Shown here piece after piece: positions 15,674 to 26,410 of a stretch of DNA of 64,000 nt. Both the position numbers and the translations under genes were made by a program. Below the pieces are notes generated by a model that saw nothing but the letters and a program-made list of their open reading frames with translations, did not search any database and was not told where the DNA came from. This stretch comes from JAOZTV01 sp965371805 (GTDB taxonomy: Bacteria; Acidobacteriota; Aminicenantia; UBA2199), in assembly GCA_965371805.1 (NCBI GenBank), contig CBDUZW010000002.1, positions 1 through 64,000 of the forward strand. The letters are read 5' to 3'. Positions within the stretch are counted from its first letter, which is position 1. Every line of letters starts with the position of its first letter.

Positions 15674-18452
15674 TTTTACCTCCCTCATAACTTATAAACT
15701 TGAACTCTTCTTCAGAGTATTCCTTTCCGAAAGCCTTTTCAATAATTTGATTCTGTTCCTTAATATGCATGGAATAGAACCCACTGGCAGGGGAAGAATT
15801 TTCCCTTCTTGAAACATGTCTAATATTGTTTTTATGTAATTTATGGCAAATATAAGTCCATCCCCCCATATTTTCAGGTTCTTCCTGGACCCATAAAGTT
15901 TCAGAAACATTCTGATATTTTTCAAAAACTAGATCCATATTTTTTTTAGGAAATGGATATAATTGCTCAAGCCTGATTATTGCAGTGTCGTCAATTTTAT
16001 TATCCTCTCGATATTTTATGAGTTCGTAATAAATCTTCCCGGAGCACAGCAGCAATTTTTGAATTTTTTTTGAGTCAATATCACTATCATCAATTACTAG
16101 ACAAAAACTCTTCTCTGTAAAATCTTTTATATCACTAATACATTTGGGATGACGCAAAAGACTCTTGTGGGTTAGAATTATAAGTGGGACTCTGAAAGGA
16201 AATTTCATCTGTCTCCTGATTAAATGAAAAAAATTTGCAGGTGTTGTGCAGTTTGCTATTATCATATTTTCTTTTGCACAAAGTTGGAGGAGCCTTTCAA
16301 GCCTAGCTGAAGAATGGTCAGGGCCCTGTCCTTCAAAACCATGAGGCAAAAGCAAAACAAGTCCATTTAATTTTCCCCACTTTGCTTCAGATGATGAAAT
16401 AAATTCATCTATAATTATCTGTGCACCATTGGAAAAATCACCGAACTGTGCCTCCCATATCGTCAAAATGTCCACATAAACACTTGCATAACCAAATTCA
16501 AATCCAAGAACCCCATATTCCGAGAGTAATGAATTGTATATTTCAAATTTTGCCTGTTTTTCAGAAATATTGTTAAGAGGTATAAATTTTTCTTCAGTAT
16601 TTTCTACAAGTAAAACTGAATGACGATGTGAAAAAGTTCCTCTTTGAGAATCCTGTCCACTAAAACGAATAAAAGTTCCTTCATTAAGCAAACTTCCAAA
16701 AGCCATCGCCTCACCCATTGCCCAATCAAAAGAAGCCTGATCAAATAATTTTTGCCCCCTGCTTTTATACAATTTCCTGATTTTGTTTAAAACATCGATA
16801 TCATCAGGTATCATAAATATCTTTTCCCCAATTTCAATTAGTTCGTTTGAAGAGATTTCTGTTTTGACTTCTGATTCAAAATCAAAACTGCCGGTTCGCC
16901 GACAGCAATCATCAACAATTTCCGGAGGTTCTATATCAATTATATCTGTACTTTCAATTTCTTTATCTTTCTGTAATCTCTCTCTAAATTTTTTCTCCAG
17001 ATTTTTTGCATAAATTTTTTCAATTTTATTTTCAGAAATAAGTTTCTTAGCATATATCTGTCTTGCATCCAAATGGTCAGCAATAACCTTATATAATTTT
17101 GGTTGAGTAAATCTGGGTTCATCAGATTCATTATGACCATATTTTCTATACCCAAGAAGATCTATAAAAACATCTGTATTAAAAGTTTGTCTATATTCAA
17201 CAGCAAGACGAACCGCAAGAACTACTGCCTCAACATCATCAGCATTTACATGAAATACAGGAGATAGTGTAACTTTTGCAACATCTGTACAATAGGTACT
17301 GGAACGGCCATCAAGATAATCTGTTGTAAAACCTATTTGATTATTGATGACTATATGGATAGTTCCACCAGTATGATAACCCTGCAGTTGTGACATTTGG
17401 AGCACTTCATAAACCACACCCTGGGCGGCAATTGCAGCATCTCCATGAATAATTATAGGTATTACTTTATTTACATCACCATTATATTTGTGATCAATTT
17501 TAGATCTGGCAACTCCTTGTGTAAAAGCATCTACAGCTTCAAGGTGTGAAGGATTAGGCATCATATTCAATAAAACGTCTTTATTGAGTCTTGTTCTAAC
17601 TTTATTTGTATAACCAAGATGATATTTTACATCCCCAATAAAAAAATCAGAAGAATAATCCTTGCCCTCAAACTCAGTAAAAATTTTCCTGTAGGGCTTC
17701 CCCATTATGTTTGCAAGTATATTAAGTCTTCCTCTATGGGGCATACCAATTACAAACTCTTTTACACCCAGTTCAGCTCCGGATTCTATTACTGCATCAA
17801 GTCCGGGGATTATGCTCTCCCCACCAGATAAAGCAAATCTTTTATGTCCAACAAAACGGTTATGAAGGAAACTTTCAAATACAACTGCCTGATTTAGTTT
17901 ATCCAGAATATGTTTCTGCTCCTCTGAGGAAAAGTCAGGACAGTTTCTTGTTGACTCCATCCTCTTTTCCAACCATTTAAGTTTTTCAGGATGTCTTATA
18001 AAACGGTATTCAGCTCCAATAGATTTACAGTAAGTTTCTTTCAAAAGGGTTATTATCTCTTTTAACGGAGCCGGACCAAGTCCAACTTCCTTTCCTGCCT
18101 CAAACACTTTATCCAGGTCTTCTTCAGATAATTTAAAATACTCAATATCAAGTTTCGGAGAATATTCTCTTCTGGTTCTAACTGGATTGGTTTGTGTAAA
18201 AAGGTGTCCCCTTCTTCTATATTCATCGATTAAATTCATTACCCTGAACTCTTTTGAAGATTGAGGGCTGTTACTGTCTCCAACTCTTATTGTGCCGGAA
18301 TGTATAGATTGAAAATCATAACCTTCAAAAAATTTTTTCCAACCATACTCCATCGCATCCGGATTTTTCTTATATTCACTATAAAGGTTTTCAATATATT
18401 GGGGATGTGCTCCATTGAGGTAGTTGAATTTTTTTTTATCCTTATCATCCAT
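15663..18452 (-). CDS. sucA: 2-oxoglutarate dehydrogenase E1
   Basis: 929-residue thiamine-diphosphate decarboxylase of the 2-oxoglutarate complex, full length. Visible landmarks: the N-terminal E1 signature (FNYLNGAHPQYIENLYSEYKK), the GMPHRGRLNILAN block, the ThDP-binding GDAAIAAQGVVYE/INNQIGFTT region, and the C-terminal HSSARLERLLQLC and LWVQEEPENMGGW segments. The ATG at 18452 has AAGGA upstream. It shares an operon with sucB and implies a 2-oxoglutarate-oxidising branch of the TCA cycle. Confidence 0.94.
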   Translation of the reverse strand: MDDKDKKKFNYLNGAHPQYIENLYSEYKKNPDAMEYGWKKFFEGYDFQSIHSGTIRVGDSNSPQSSKEFRVMNLIDEYRRRGHLFTQTNPVRTRREYSPKLDIEYFKLSEEDLDKVFEAGKEVGLGPAPLKEIITLLKETYCKSIGAEYRFIRHPEKLKWLEKRMESTRNCPDFSSEEQKHILDKLNQAVVFESFLHNRFVGHKRFALSGGESIIPGLDAVIESGAELGVKEFVIGMPHRGRLNILANIMGKPYRKIFTEFEGKDYSSDFFIGDVKYHLGYTNKVRTRLNKDVLLNMMPNPSHLEAVDAFTQGVARSKIDHKYNGDVNKVIPIIIHGDAAIAAQGVVYEVLQMSQLQGYHTGGTIHIVINNQIGFTTDYLDGRSSTYCTDVAKVTLSPVFHVNADDVEAVVLAVRLAVEYRQTFNTDVFIDLLGYRKYGHNESDEPRFTQPKLYKVIADHLDARQIYAKKLISENKIEKIYAKNLEKKFRERLQKDKEIESTDIIDIEPPEIVDDCCRRTGSFDFESEVKTEISSNELIEIGEKIFMIPDDIDVLNKIRKLYKSRGQKLFDQASFDWAMGEAMAFGSLLNEGTFIRFSGQDSQRGTFSHRHSVLLVENTEEKFIPLNNISEKQAKFEIYNSLLSEYGVLGFEFGYASVYVDILTIWEAQFGDFSNGAQIIIDEFISSSEAKWGKLNGLVLLLPHGFEGQGPDHSSARLERLLQLCAKENMIIANCTTPANFFHLIRRQMKFPFRVPLIILTHKSLLRHPKCISDIKDFTEKSFCLVIDDSDIDSKKIQKLLLCSGKIYYELIKYREDNKIDDTAIIRLEQLYPFPKKNMDLVFEKYQNVSETLWVQEEPENMGGWTYICHKLHKNNIRHVSRRENSSPASGFYSMHIKEQNQIIEKAFGKEYSEEEFKFISYEGGKNDS

Positions 18453-18462
18453 TTAAAATTCC

Positions 18463-18774
18463 TTAATTTTTATATCCCATTGTAGTACAAAAAAAAAAAA
18501 CACCACAAAAAACAATAAGAGTAAATCGTATCAGGCCAAACAGACTAAGAAGACTAGGACGAACTTTAAAAAATGTACTTTCATTACATAAATTATTTGT
18601 ACACGCCAAAACAAGCCTGGAGTTTTCCAGATCAGAACTAACATTTACTTTTTTTTTACAGGTGGGGCAAAATGAAATTCTCTTATTAAAACTCTTACTG
18701 CGGACCTTTATACTAATGAGCCCGCCAATGACACCCAAAATACCTGCAATAAGTAATTTAAAAATAATATCCAT
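18463..18774 (-). CDS. Small membrane protein with zinc-ribbon-like cysteines
   Basis: 103 residues: N-terminal membrane helix (LLIAGILGVIGGLISI), then CPTCKKKVNV...CTNNLCNE (CxxC...CxxxxC spacing suggests a metal-binding ribbon), then a C-terminal helix (FTLIVFCGVFFFCTTM). Its stop is 10 nt before sucA, so it may be cotranscribed. Function unknown. Confidence 0.6.
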   Translation of the reverse strand: MDIIFKLLIAGILGVIGGLISIKVRSKSFNKRISFCPTCKKKVNVSSDLENSRLVLACTNNLCNESTFFKVRPSLLSLFGLIRFTLIVFCGVFFFCTTMGYKN

Positions 18775-18896
18775 TTTATTCTTCTAAAGAATAAACAAAG
18801 TAAGAAAAAAAAGCAATACCGATTTTAGAAATCAAATAGAAATATCCTGGCTTGGGTCACAACTATAAACAAATGAAGCCGGTAAATTAAAGGATA

Positions 18897-19919
18897 CTAT
18901 TTCAACTCATCAATATGCAATTCCCACTGATCTGAATCTTCATCAAGTATCAATTGATAAATTTTTCCTTTAAAGATAGTATAGGGACAGGTCTCTAAAA
19001 AATTAACATCTGAAAGCGGAAACATGACCTTTTTTATAAACTTTCCATTTATATCTAAAATAATGAATTCACTGTTTTTGCCTTCCCTCTTATATGTCAA
19101 AATATATAGTTTATTATCTGAAATATGGTAAGTCTTTATCATAGGGAAATAAACAGGAAAAGTAATTAATTTCTTAACCTGATTAAAAAACTGCTTTATT
19201 CTAACATCGTCTTTGTAAAAACCCATTATTGTTTCTTTATCTATTTCGGTGATTTTTACTTTTTCGAAATCATAAGTGAGGGATTTTAGTTTTTTTGCTT
19301 CATAATCATATAGGTCGATAATCCCGGTATTGGGATTGTTTACATATAATTTACCCTTATATACAATTGGTTTGGCTCTATGGATAAAAAATGGACTAAA
19401 CTTGGTTCTCAGGGAAAATTGGCTGGATCTTGCCAATTCTTTAATTTTATTAAATTCAGCATCAAAGAAATTAAGTCCGGCGAAAGTATTCTTATTCTCA
19501 GTAATAAAAGTGTTCCCTACAAATTTATCAGCAAAGGTAATGAATATGAAACCGTTTGAGGTTTTTATTTCTCTAATGAATTTTCCACCTTTTGTAAAAT
19601 AAGATATCCTATTCACACTTGAAACCACAATGTTTTTCTGAGTTACAGTTGCAGTGACAGCTTTTCCGCCATCAGATCCTATAAATTCTCCAGGTCCTTC
19701 TCCAGGTTTACCGAACATTTTTTTTAATTTATAATTTTTTGTAGAATAGATCAATACTTTAATCCCGTCTGTAATAAAAATATTATCCTCATCTACATAA
19801 ATTGGGTGTGCAAATGATGAAGGGTTTACTAGCTCAGGCAAGGTAGCAACTTTTTCTCCAAATACAAAACCTGTTAAAAACAAAAATAACATTAACATAA
19901 TAACACAAGCTGTTCTCAT
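18897..19919 (-). CDS. Secreted 6-bladed beta-propeller protein
   Basis: 340 residues with a signal peptide (MRTACVIMLMLFLFLTGFVFG) and the FGKPGEGPGEF motif near residue 75 typical of the family; the rest is blade-like beta sequence ending in QWELHIDELK. Clear AGGAG ribosome site. It shares length, motif and C-terminal pattern (W-x-L-x-I/V) with the genes at 7300-8301 and 47439-48452, so the three are paralogues. Probably a periplasmic or outer-surface protein; ligand unknown. Confidence 0.84.
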   Translation of the reverse strand: MRTACVIMLMLFLFLTGFVFGEKVATLPELVNPSSFAHPIYVDEDNIFITDGIKVLIYSTKNYKLKKMFGKPGEGPGEFIGSDGGKAVTATVTQKNIVVSSVNRISYFTKGGKFIREIKTSNGFIFITFADKFVGNTFITENKNTFAGLNFFDAEFNKIKELARSSQFSLRTKFSPFFIHRAKPIVYKGKLYVNNPNTGIIDLYDYEAKKLKSLTYDFEKVKITEIDKETIMGFYKDDVRIKQFFNQVKKLITFPVYFPMIKTYHISDNKLYILTYKREGKNSEFIILDINGKFIKKVMFPLSDVNFLETCPYTIFKGKIYQLILDEDSDQWELHIDELK

Positions 19920-20219
19920 AATTTATCTCCTTTTTTTGATTAATTTCAATGAGCCATAAACTGCTCTAAAGTCTATAGACGTCTGAACATAATGAATGGT
20001 TTACATCATTATAGATAAAAAGGGCATTTAAAGATTGAACCTTGGTGAGCTTCAAAACCATTATGAATTGTTTATTAAGGCTTATCAGAATTATTTTCAC
20101 TATTTAAATAAAACTTGTTGTTTAGTTTTCTCCAGGAATTAGAAATCCTGCCTAGCACCCAAAAGTATTAATAGTCCCTCGAAAATGCCCGGCAAGATCT
20201 TTATTATTTAGTACATAAA
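19920..20219. other. Intergenic, 300 nt
   Basis: Contains the ribosome site of the propeller gene (AGGAG on the minus strand). I see no convincing gene, terminator or structured RNA in the rest. Confidence 0.4.
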
Positions 20220-21836
20220 CTATAGACCATAACCTTGTTCTTCACTGGATTTTTTTAAACCCATTGCTAGAAAGATTGAGATGACTCCTAAAACAACCAG
20301 CATTAAAATTGGGTACGTATAGTCTTTGACGGGCAAGGTTCCTGCTTGTCTCATCTCTTCTATTTTGACACTTATAGCAACTCCCTTAAGCCCTTGTGCC
20401 TCAAGAGCTTCTCTAATATTTTTTATTTTTTCAAGAGTATCTGGATTTACAGCATCAACAACTTTTCCAATTAATTTATTTAATCCACCAAAACCGTAAT
20501 TTTGAATCGTGAACATAGTCGCAAAAGCGGTTCCTAATCTAAATTCCGGGACAATTTTAGCAACAGAAGGCCACATCGCTGCTGGTACAAGTGAAAAAGC
20601 AATTCCCAGAGAGAACAAGCCTAAGTAGCATAGAATTAAACTATTTAGAAGTGATAATGAAATGTGAGCAAAGATTAAAAGACCGGCTCCTATCATCATC
20701 ATGGATGCCGCTTTTCCTTTTTTATCAATCATTCTACCAAAAATTGGTGTGAACAGGATCGTTCCAAGTGGTATTAAAGCAGCCGTTTTTGCACCATTTT
20801 TCAACCAGAATGATAATGCTCCCCAAAAATATGAAATAAATAAGACAAATAAAATAGAGGTACTGGCTAAGGCGATTATTTTTTTCTTTTTGTCTTTGAT
20901 ATTTGCAGGTATTAATGGGAATGCAATTCCAAAGATAAAAAAAACAACAAAAATACTTGCATTTCCTAAGGCCTCACTTCCAAATAGTGATAGTTTTGGA
21001 CATTGGGAAGGAAGGGTGTTTGTGAAGCCAAATTTATTAATTAAAATATCCGGTGCATATTGAATAAAAGGAAAGACTGCAGCATAAAATGCAACACATA
21101 AAAATGTAATATATAAAAACGATTTATCTTTCATTAATTTAAAAAGATCAGAAAACTTAAATTGCTCTTCACTAGATGCAGGTTTAGCAGTAACACTAAG
21201 TTGCTTATCAAGTTTTATGTCATAAAATAGATAGATCATAATGAATATAAAGCCGACACATACCAGACCGGCTGCAAATGTAACTGCTGCCGATGCATTA
21301 TTACCTGCAATATCTGGTGACACCGCAATTCCTATTGCTGAACCCAGTCTGCCGATTCCCATATTAATAGCCATAGCCAATGCAAGCTCATAACCCTTAA
21401 ACCATTTAACAATAGTTCTACTTATTAATACACAGGTAGTTTCAAGCCCCACACCAAAAATAACTCTTCCAATAGTCATATACAGCAATTTATCTGAAGA
21501 TGCATCTCCAAAAAAACCAGCAGCCCCAAGAGCACTTAAGACTGTTCCAATAATTGCAATAGCACCAAAAATAATTGCCGTAAGACGTATTCCAAATTTG
21601 TCCAGAAACATTCCTCCAAATATAACCATGCCGGCCATATTGGCAAAAGATGTAGCCAGGAGCATATCTCCAAATTGTGTGGAGGTAAAACCATATTGAC
21701 TTTCCAGGAGAGGTTTTATACCCCCATAAAAATCTTGAAACCAGTAAGTTGCGAACATCAGTGCACTAACAAGAAAAACCATTAACCAGCGATTTAATGC
21801 TGAATCACGTAAACTTTGTTGAACCTTTTCCTTCAT
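20220..21836 (-). CDS. MFS transporter
   Basis: 538 residues with about 12 membrane segments in two halves, joined by a cytoplasmic loop around residues 210-235. The MFS signature is seen as GGMFLDKFGIRLTA after helix 2 and FGRMIDKKGKAASMM in the second half. An ~85-residue insertion near the C-terminus (FGGLNKLIGKVVDAVNPDTLEKI...) lies between the last helices. A GGAGG-like site precedes the ATG. Substrate unknown; the overall look is of the NNP/OFA-like anion and organic acid carriers. Confidence 0.8.
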   Translation of the reverse strand: MKEKVQQSLRDSALNRWLMVFLVSALMFATYWFQDFYGGIKPLLESQYGFTSTQFGDMLLATSFANMAGMVIFGGMFLDKFGIRLTAIIFGAIAIIGTVLSALGAAGFFGDASSDKLLYMTIGRVIFGVGLETTCVLISRTIVKWFKGYELALAMAINMGIGRLGSAIGIAVSPDIAGNNASAAVTFAAGLVCVGFIFIMIYLFYDIKLDKQLSVTAKPASSEEQFKFSDLFKLMKDKSFLYITFLCVAFYAAVFPFIQYAPDILINKFGFTNTLPSQCPKLSLFGSEALGNASIFVVFFIFGIAFPLIPANIKDKKKKIIALASTSILFVLFISYFWGALSFWLKNGAKTAALIPLGTILFTPIFGRMIDKKGKAASMMMIGAGLLIFAHISLSLLNSLILCYLGLFSLGIAFSLVPAAMWPSVAKIVPEFRLGTAFATMFTIQNYGFGGLNKLIGKVVDAVNPDTLEKIKNIREALEAQGLKGVAISVKIEEMRQAGTLPVKDYTYPILMLVVLGVISIFLAMGLKKSSEEQGYGL

Positions 21837-21990
21837 TTTTTATCCTCCATTTTAGTTTTATTAAATGTAATGATAAAATAAGTAAAAGTATAATTCGTCC
21901 CAACTTTATGTTTTGGCACCAATTTATAAAATAATCTGACTTGTGTTTTTAATAAACTAGCGCAGATAAACTGCAAGCAAGAGTCTTAGT

Positions 21991-22025
21991 AAATAATTTC
22001 TTGCTAAAAAACAAGAAAATTATTT
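21991..22025 (-). terminator. Hairpin downstream of AraC-type gene
   Basis: AAATAATTTCTTG (21991-22003) pairs with CAAGAAAATTATTT (22012-22025) with one bulged base and an 8-nt loop. It lies 26 nt after the stop of the minus-strand regulator gene. No strong U-tract follows, so terminator activity is uncertain. Confidence 0.45.
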
Positions 22026-22050
22026 ATAAAACTCTAAAAAGAGGTAAAAA

Positions 22051-23208
22051 TTATTTTTTTAAAAGGTTTTTTTTTTGATACACTGAAGGTGTTAGCCCCG
22101 TTTGGTCTTTAAATATGCGGTTAAAAGAAGATTTTGAATTAAAACCACAGTCAAACGCAACCGATAAAATTGTATAATTGATAGACTTTGGATCGCTGAG
22201 TATTTCTTTTGCATTTTCTACACGATAACTATTAATCAGGTTAAAGAAGTTTTTATTTAATTTTTCATTGATTACATTTGAAAGAATATGGGGAGGGATA
22301 TCTAAATTGACAGCAATATCAAGAAGCTTCAAATTGCTATTCAGGAATGGCTTTTCATCTCGAATATAATCTAAAAGTTTTTTCTTGTAAATCTCACAAT
22401 TATTGTCAATCTGTAATTTTTTTTTTTTTGATTGAAGTGTTTCCACCTTCATGCATTCCGATGATTTCTCATCACCACTATTTTTAACTTGGTATTCAGC
22501 CTCTGTAAAAATGTTTCCCTGCCTTAATCCATAAAACCCCACCAGAAAAATAAAAACAACATGAGATGATTTAACAATATGAGTATAATTAATAAGAAAG
22601 GAATCAGAAAAATAATTAATATAAATAATCCTTCCTATTTCCGGTATCCAAAGTAAAATAGCGCCGATTACCAAATAATTCATCCAATTCAAATTTATAT
22701 TTTCATTATACGAGAAGGAATCTTTAATATCTTTTTTATGTTTTCGTAACATAATGAGTATAAATACAAAATAAGTTGGGGCAGAGAGATATAGAATACT
22801 GCCACCAAGATTTACATATAGAGGGAGATCAATAAAGCTGTCTGTAAAACTTTTCAACATAGCAGCTTTATTTAGAAATAATGGAGACATAAACAGAAAA
22901 AAAAGAAATATGGGAATCAGATGATACCTATATCTTCTCTTTTTATTTTCTACTGATTTCAATTCATATACATAAAAATACAAAACAGGTCCATATAAAA
23001 GAGGCACCAATACTATAACCGGCATAATTAGAGGAAAGCTCTTATAAAATTCGAAGAGATTAGAATATGCAAAAAGAAAGGAGAGCATCATAATTAAAAA
23101 AAATACAGTTAAAAAACTATCAGCCTTATTTCTATTTTTTTTGAAACCTATTAAAACAGAAAAAAAGAGAGCCTGTACTGCACCGACTATATATATAATA
23201 CCCATCAT
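22051..23208 (-). CDS. Membrane-bound AraC-family transcriptional regulator
   Basis: 385 residues. The N-terminal ~235 residues contain about seven membrane helices with no extracytoplasmic domain of note. After a polar linker (~235-280) comes an AraC/XylS DNA-binding domain with two helix-turn-helices (LLDIAVNLDIPPHILSNVINEK and ILSVAFDCGFNSKSSFNRIFKDQTG as the diagnostic stretches). Such proteins sense membrane or small-molecule cues and bind DNA from the membrane. It is divergent from the histidine kinase gene at 23539; the shared 330-nt gap contains a palindrome. Confidence 0.83.
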   Translation of the reverse strand: MMGIIYIVGAVQALFFSVLIGFKKNRNKADSFLTVFFLIMMLSFLFAYSNLFEFYKSFPLIMPVIVLVPLLYGPVLYFYVYELKSVENKKRRYRYHLIPIFLFFLFMSPLFLNKAAMLKSFTDSFIDLPLYVNLGGSILYLSAPTYFVFILIMLRKHKKDIKDSFSYNENINLNWMNYLVIGAILLWIPEIGRIIYINYFSDSFLINYTHIVKSSHVVFIFLVGFYGLRQGNIFTEAEYQVKNSGDEKSSECMKVETLQSKKKKLQIDNNCEIYKKKLLDYIRDEKPFLNSNLKLLDIAVNLDIPPHILSNVINEKLNKNFFNLINSYRVENAKEILSDPKSINYTILSVAFDCGFNSKSSFNRIFKDQTGLTPSVYQKKNLLKK

Positions 23209-23329
23209 TATTTAGTATTATACAGTTTTTAAGCTAAAAAATCATCTATTGGATTTTGAAAACAAACATTAAATTATTCTCTCTGAATTAATTGTTGAAA
23301 AACCAAAAAAATTTTATATAACCTTTTGA

Positions 23330-23367
23330 GAATAATGTAAATTGCTAATATATAGCTTACATTATTC
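23330..23367. promoter_or_regulatory. Palindrome in divergent regulatory region
   Basis: GAATAATGTAA (23330-23340) and TTACATTATTC (23357-23367) are perfect inverted repeats, with inner GCTA/TAGC also pairing. It lies in the 330-nt gap (23209-23538) between two divergent regulator genes. It could be an operator or an RNA hairpin; the rest of the gap shows nothing further. Confidence 0.45.
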
Positions 23368-23538
23368 TTCCTCTTTAGTACCCTTAATATTTGAAACATT
23401 CCAAGTTTTTATCTAATATTTTTCTAAATATGTACATAAATTTGAAATAAAAATGTTTTTATGTTAAATTTATATTTAAGAGCTTCCTGAGCGATTTTAA
23501 GAGTTAAATATGTTTTATGAAACAATAGGGATGATTCA

Positions 23539-26250
23539 ATGAATTTAATGCAAATTCTAAATATTTTATCTGCAATAATATATCTCTCTCTATTAATGAT
23601 TTTGCTAATCAAAGCACCTAAATATACTGTTGCAAAAGTCTTTGGGGTTTTTCTGGGTATATTTTTCTTTTGGAGTTTTTTTAAAATATTTTTATTAGAT
23701 ATATCAATACCTGAAAATTCAGCTTCTCTATATCTAAACCTTTCAAGTATTGGATGGATTTTTCTCAGTAGTACAATGTTCTGGTTTATACTGCTTTTTT
23801 CAAAAATGTACAAGAGAAAAACCAACAATGTAATCTTCATTATTTTATTTGGAATACCATTAATGCTTTTTATTGCTCAATGGAAGGGCTTGATGAGTAT
23901 ACCTGAATTGAAAGACTTTGGATGGAAGGCAATTTGGATTGACTCAATTTGGACATATTCATTTTTTTTATTTACCCTCCTCATTAATTTAGGTTCAATT
24001 TTTATCGGTTTTAGTATGATTAAAAAATCTAAAAATTTAATTCGGATCAAACAAATGAAAATAATCGTTATTGGCGGTACAATAACATTTATCTTTGCAT
24101 TTATCTCAAGTGAATTAGTATATTTTTTGTTTAAAATAACAAATATTTCTAATATTGGAAGTCTTTTTGGAATCCCATGTGGAATATTTACTGTTTTTGG
24201 ATTAGTAAAATATAAATCACTTGATATAACTCCCAAAATTTTTTCTGATAATATTATCAACACTATGTTTGACAACCTTATTCTAATAAATAAAAATAAA
24301 GAAATTATTTCTGTAAATAAATCAACAATAAGATCTTTTGGATACACTCAAGACGAATTATGCGGGAGACCATTAAGTATTCTTCTTAAAAACGACCTGA
24401 GCTATACCGACTTCTTAAATCAAGTAGATATCTCAAATGAACATACAAATATTGAAACAATTTTCCAAAAAAAAAATGGAGAGAATGTACCGGTTATTAT
24501 TTCCTGTTCATTAATAAAAGATAACATTGATATAATAGAAGGTATTGTATGTATAGTAAAAGATGTCTCAGATATAAAAAAAAATGAAAAACTTAAGGAT
24601 GCTTTATTAAATATTTCCAATGTCAGCAGGAGTAAAATGACTCTTTTTGAACTTTCAGAAATTGTTCACAACCAGATAAGCCTGCTGATGGATGCAAAAA
24701 ATTTTTATATCGCAATAATTCAAAATAAAGATGATGGGGTTTATTCATTTCCATATATAGTTGACATTAATCCACAAGAGTATGTCGATCCAGATACCTT
24801 ATTAGAACTTAAAAAAAGTGTTACTCATTATGTGTATAGGAGTAAACAACCTTTACTTTTAACTGATACAATGACCTCAACAATGTATCAATCATATGGT
24901 GTATCACTTGTAGGCGTTGATTGCAAGTCATGGATCGGAGTACCACTAAAAGTTACTGATGATAAAATAATTGGAGTCATGGTGTTACAAAGTTACACAG
25001 AAAGTAATAAATATTCTCTGGAAGATTTAAATGTTCTTTCCATCATTTCTAATACAATCGCAAGTGTTATTGATCATTGGCAAACCCAGAAAATGATTGA
25101 ACAATTGGCAAAAACAGAGATTATTGGTAATCTGGCCGGCAAGGTCGCACATGATTTAAATAATGTACTTGGAGCAATTGTCAGTTACCCTGATTTAATT
25201 CTAAAAAATCTACCTGCTGATACTCCTGTTAAAAAACGGGTTTTATCGATACAAGAATCAGGATTAAAAGCAAAGGCAATTATTCAAGATTTATTAACCT
25301 TAGCAAGAAGAGCTGTTGCAATTACTAATATTGAAAGCTTAAATGATATCATTTTGGAATATATTAACTCACCTGTATTTGAAAAACTAAAAAAGTATCA
25401 CCCAAATGTTGAGATAGAGATAAACCTGACAGACAAATCAACTAATATAAAAGGATCTGCTTTACATCTGTCAAAGACAATAATGAATCTTGTTTCAAAT
25501 GCAGCTGAATCTATAACATCAAATGGAAAAATAATCATTTCAACTGAGATTAAAAATGTTGAACATGAAAAAAAAGGTTGTTTTCATGTTATAAAAAAGG
25601 GGCAATATATCCTGTTACAAATCTCTGATAATGGCATAGGAATATCAAAAATAGATCTAAGCAAAATATTTAAGCCATTTTACACAAAAAAGAAAATGGG
25701 TATGAGTGGCACCGGTCTTGGAATGGCAGTTGTCTGGGGTACCGTTGTTGACCACAATGGGTTCATTGACGTATCAACAGAAGAGGGAATCGGCACTAAT
25801 TTTGAAGTGTATTTGCCTGTTTCAAAACAAAAAAAACAAAAAAAACCAGCATCTTTAACCTTTTCTGAATATTCAGGAAATAAGGAAAAAATATTAGTAA
25901 TAGATGATATAGAAACCCAGAGGGAAATTGCAACTGACATTTTTAATGAACTTGGATATGACGTCTCTTCTGTATCAAGTGGAGAAGAAGGAATCGAATA
26001 TTTAAAACAAAATCCCATTGACCTCTGCATTTTAGATATGATAATGGACCCGGGAATAGACGGTCTTGATACATATAAAGAGATCAAAAAAATATCACCC
26101 AGAATGAAAGTGATAATTGCAAGTGGATATTCAGAATCTATTAGAGTAAAAGAGGCATTAAAAATGGGAGCAAAACATTATATTCAAAAACCATATACTC
26201 TTGAAAGTATGGGGATGACAATAAAAAATGTACTTTATCAAAAAATCTAA
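23539..26250 (+). CDS. Hybrid sensor histidine kinase (7TM-PAS-GAF-HisKA-HATPase-REC)
   Basis: 903 residues. An N-terminal region of about seven helices (1-235) resembles the 7TM histidine-kinase sensor domain. A PAS domain (~240-350), a GAF domain (~365-515) and the kinase core follow. The core has H538 in VAHDLNN (the NtrB-like HDLNN form), the N box NLVSNAAESI, and G boxes DNGIGIS and GTGLGMAV. A C-terminal receiver domain (~780-903) has its phospho-acceptor at D833 (CILDMIMD) and the conserved K in YIQKPY. Phosphotransfer from the kinase to an external DNA-binding partner is implied, as no output domain is attached. Confidence 0.9.
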   Translation: MNLMQILNILSAIIYLSLLMILLIKAPKYTVAKVFGVFLGIFFFWSFFKIFLLDISIPENSASLYLNLSSIGWIFLSSTMFWFILLFSKMYKRKTNNVIFIILFGIPLMLFIAQWKGLMSIPELKDFGWKAIWIDSIWTYSFFLFTLLINLGSIFIGFSMIKKSKNLIRIKQMKIIVIGGTITFIFAFISSELVYFLFKITNISNIGSLFGIPCGIFTVFGLVKYKSLDITPKIFSDNIINTMFDNLILINKNKEIISVNKSTIRSFGYTQDELCGRPLSILLKNDLSYTDFLNQVDISNEHTNIETIFQKKNGENVPVIISCSLIKDNIDIIEGIVCIVKDVSDIKKNEKLKDALLNISNVSRSKMTLFELSEIVHNQISLLMDAKNFYIAIIQNKDDGVYSFPYIVDINPQEYVDPDTLLELKKSVTHYVYRSKQPLLLTDTMTSTMYQSYGVSLVGVDCKSWIGVPLKVTDDKIIGVMVLQSYTESNKYSLEDLNVLSIISNTIASVIDHWQTQKMIEQLAKTEIIGNLAGKVAHDLNNVLGAIVSYPDLILKNLPADTPVKKRVLSIQESGLKAKAIIQDLLTLARRAVAITNIESLNDIILEYINSPVFEKLKKYHPNVEIEINLTDKSTNIKGSALHLSKTIMNLVSNAAESITSNGKIIISTEIKNVEHEKKGCFHVIKKGQYILLQISDNGIGISKIDLSKIFKPFYTKKKMGMSGTGLGMAVVWGTVVDHNGFIDVSTEEGIGTNFEVYLPVSKQKKQKKPASLTFSEYSGNKEKILVIDDIETQREIATDIFNELGYDVSSVSSGEEGIEYLKQNPIDLCILDMIMDPGIDGLDTYKEIKKISPRMKVIIASGYSESIRVKEALKMGAKHYIQKPYTLESMGMTIKNVLYQKI

Positions 26251-26410
26251 TCTTATTCAATAATATATTTTGTAAAAAATCTTCTATCCATTAATTTTTT
26301 TTCAGAAAATCCTTTAATATCGTATTAAATTCCATGCACTTGTGTTATAAGCATATATCCTTTCCTAAAAAATAATCTGTAAACTTAGAGAACTTTTTGT
26401 TTAAAAACCT

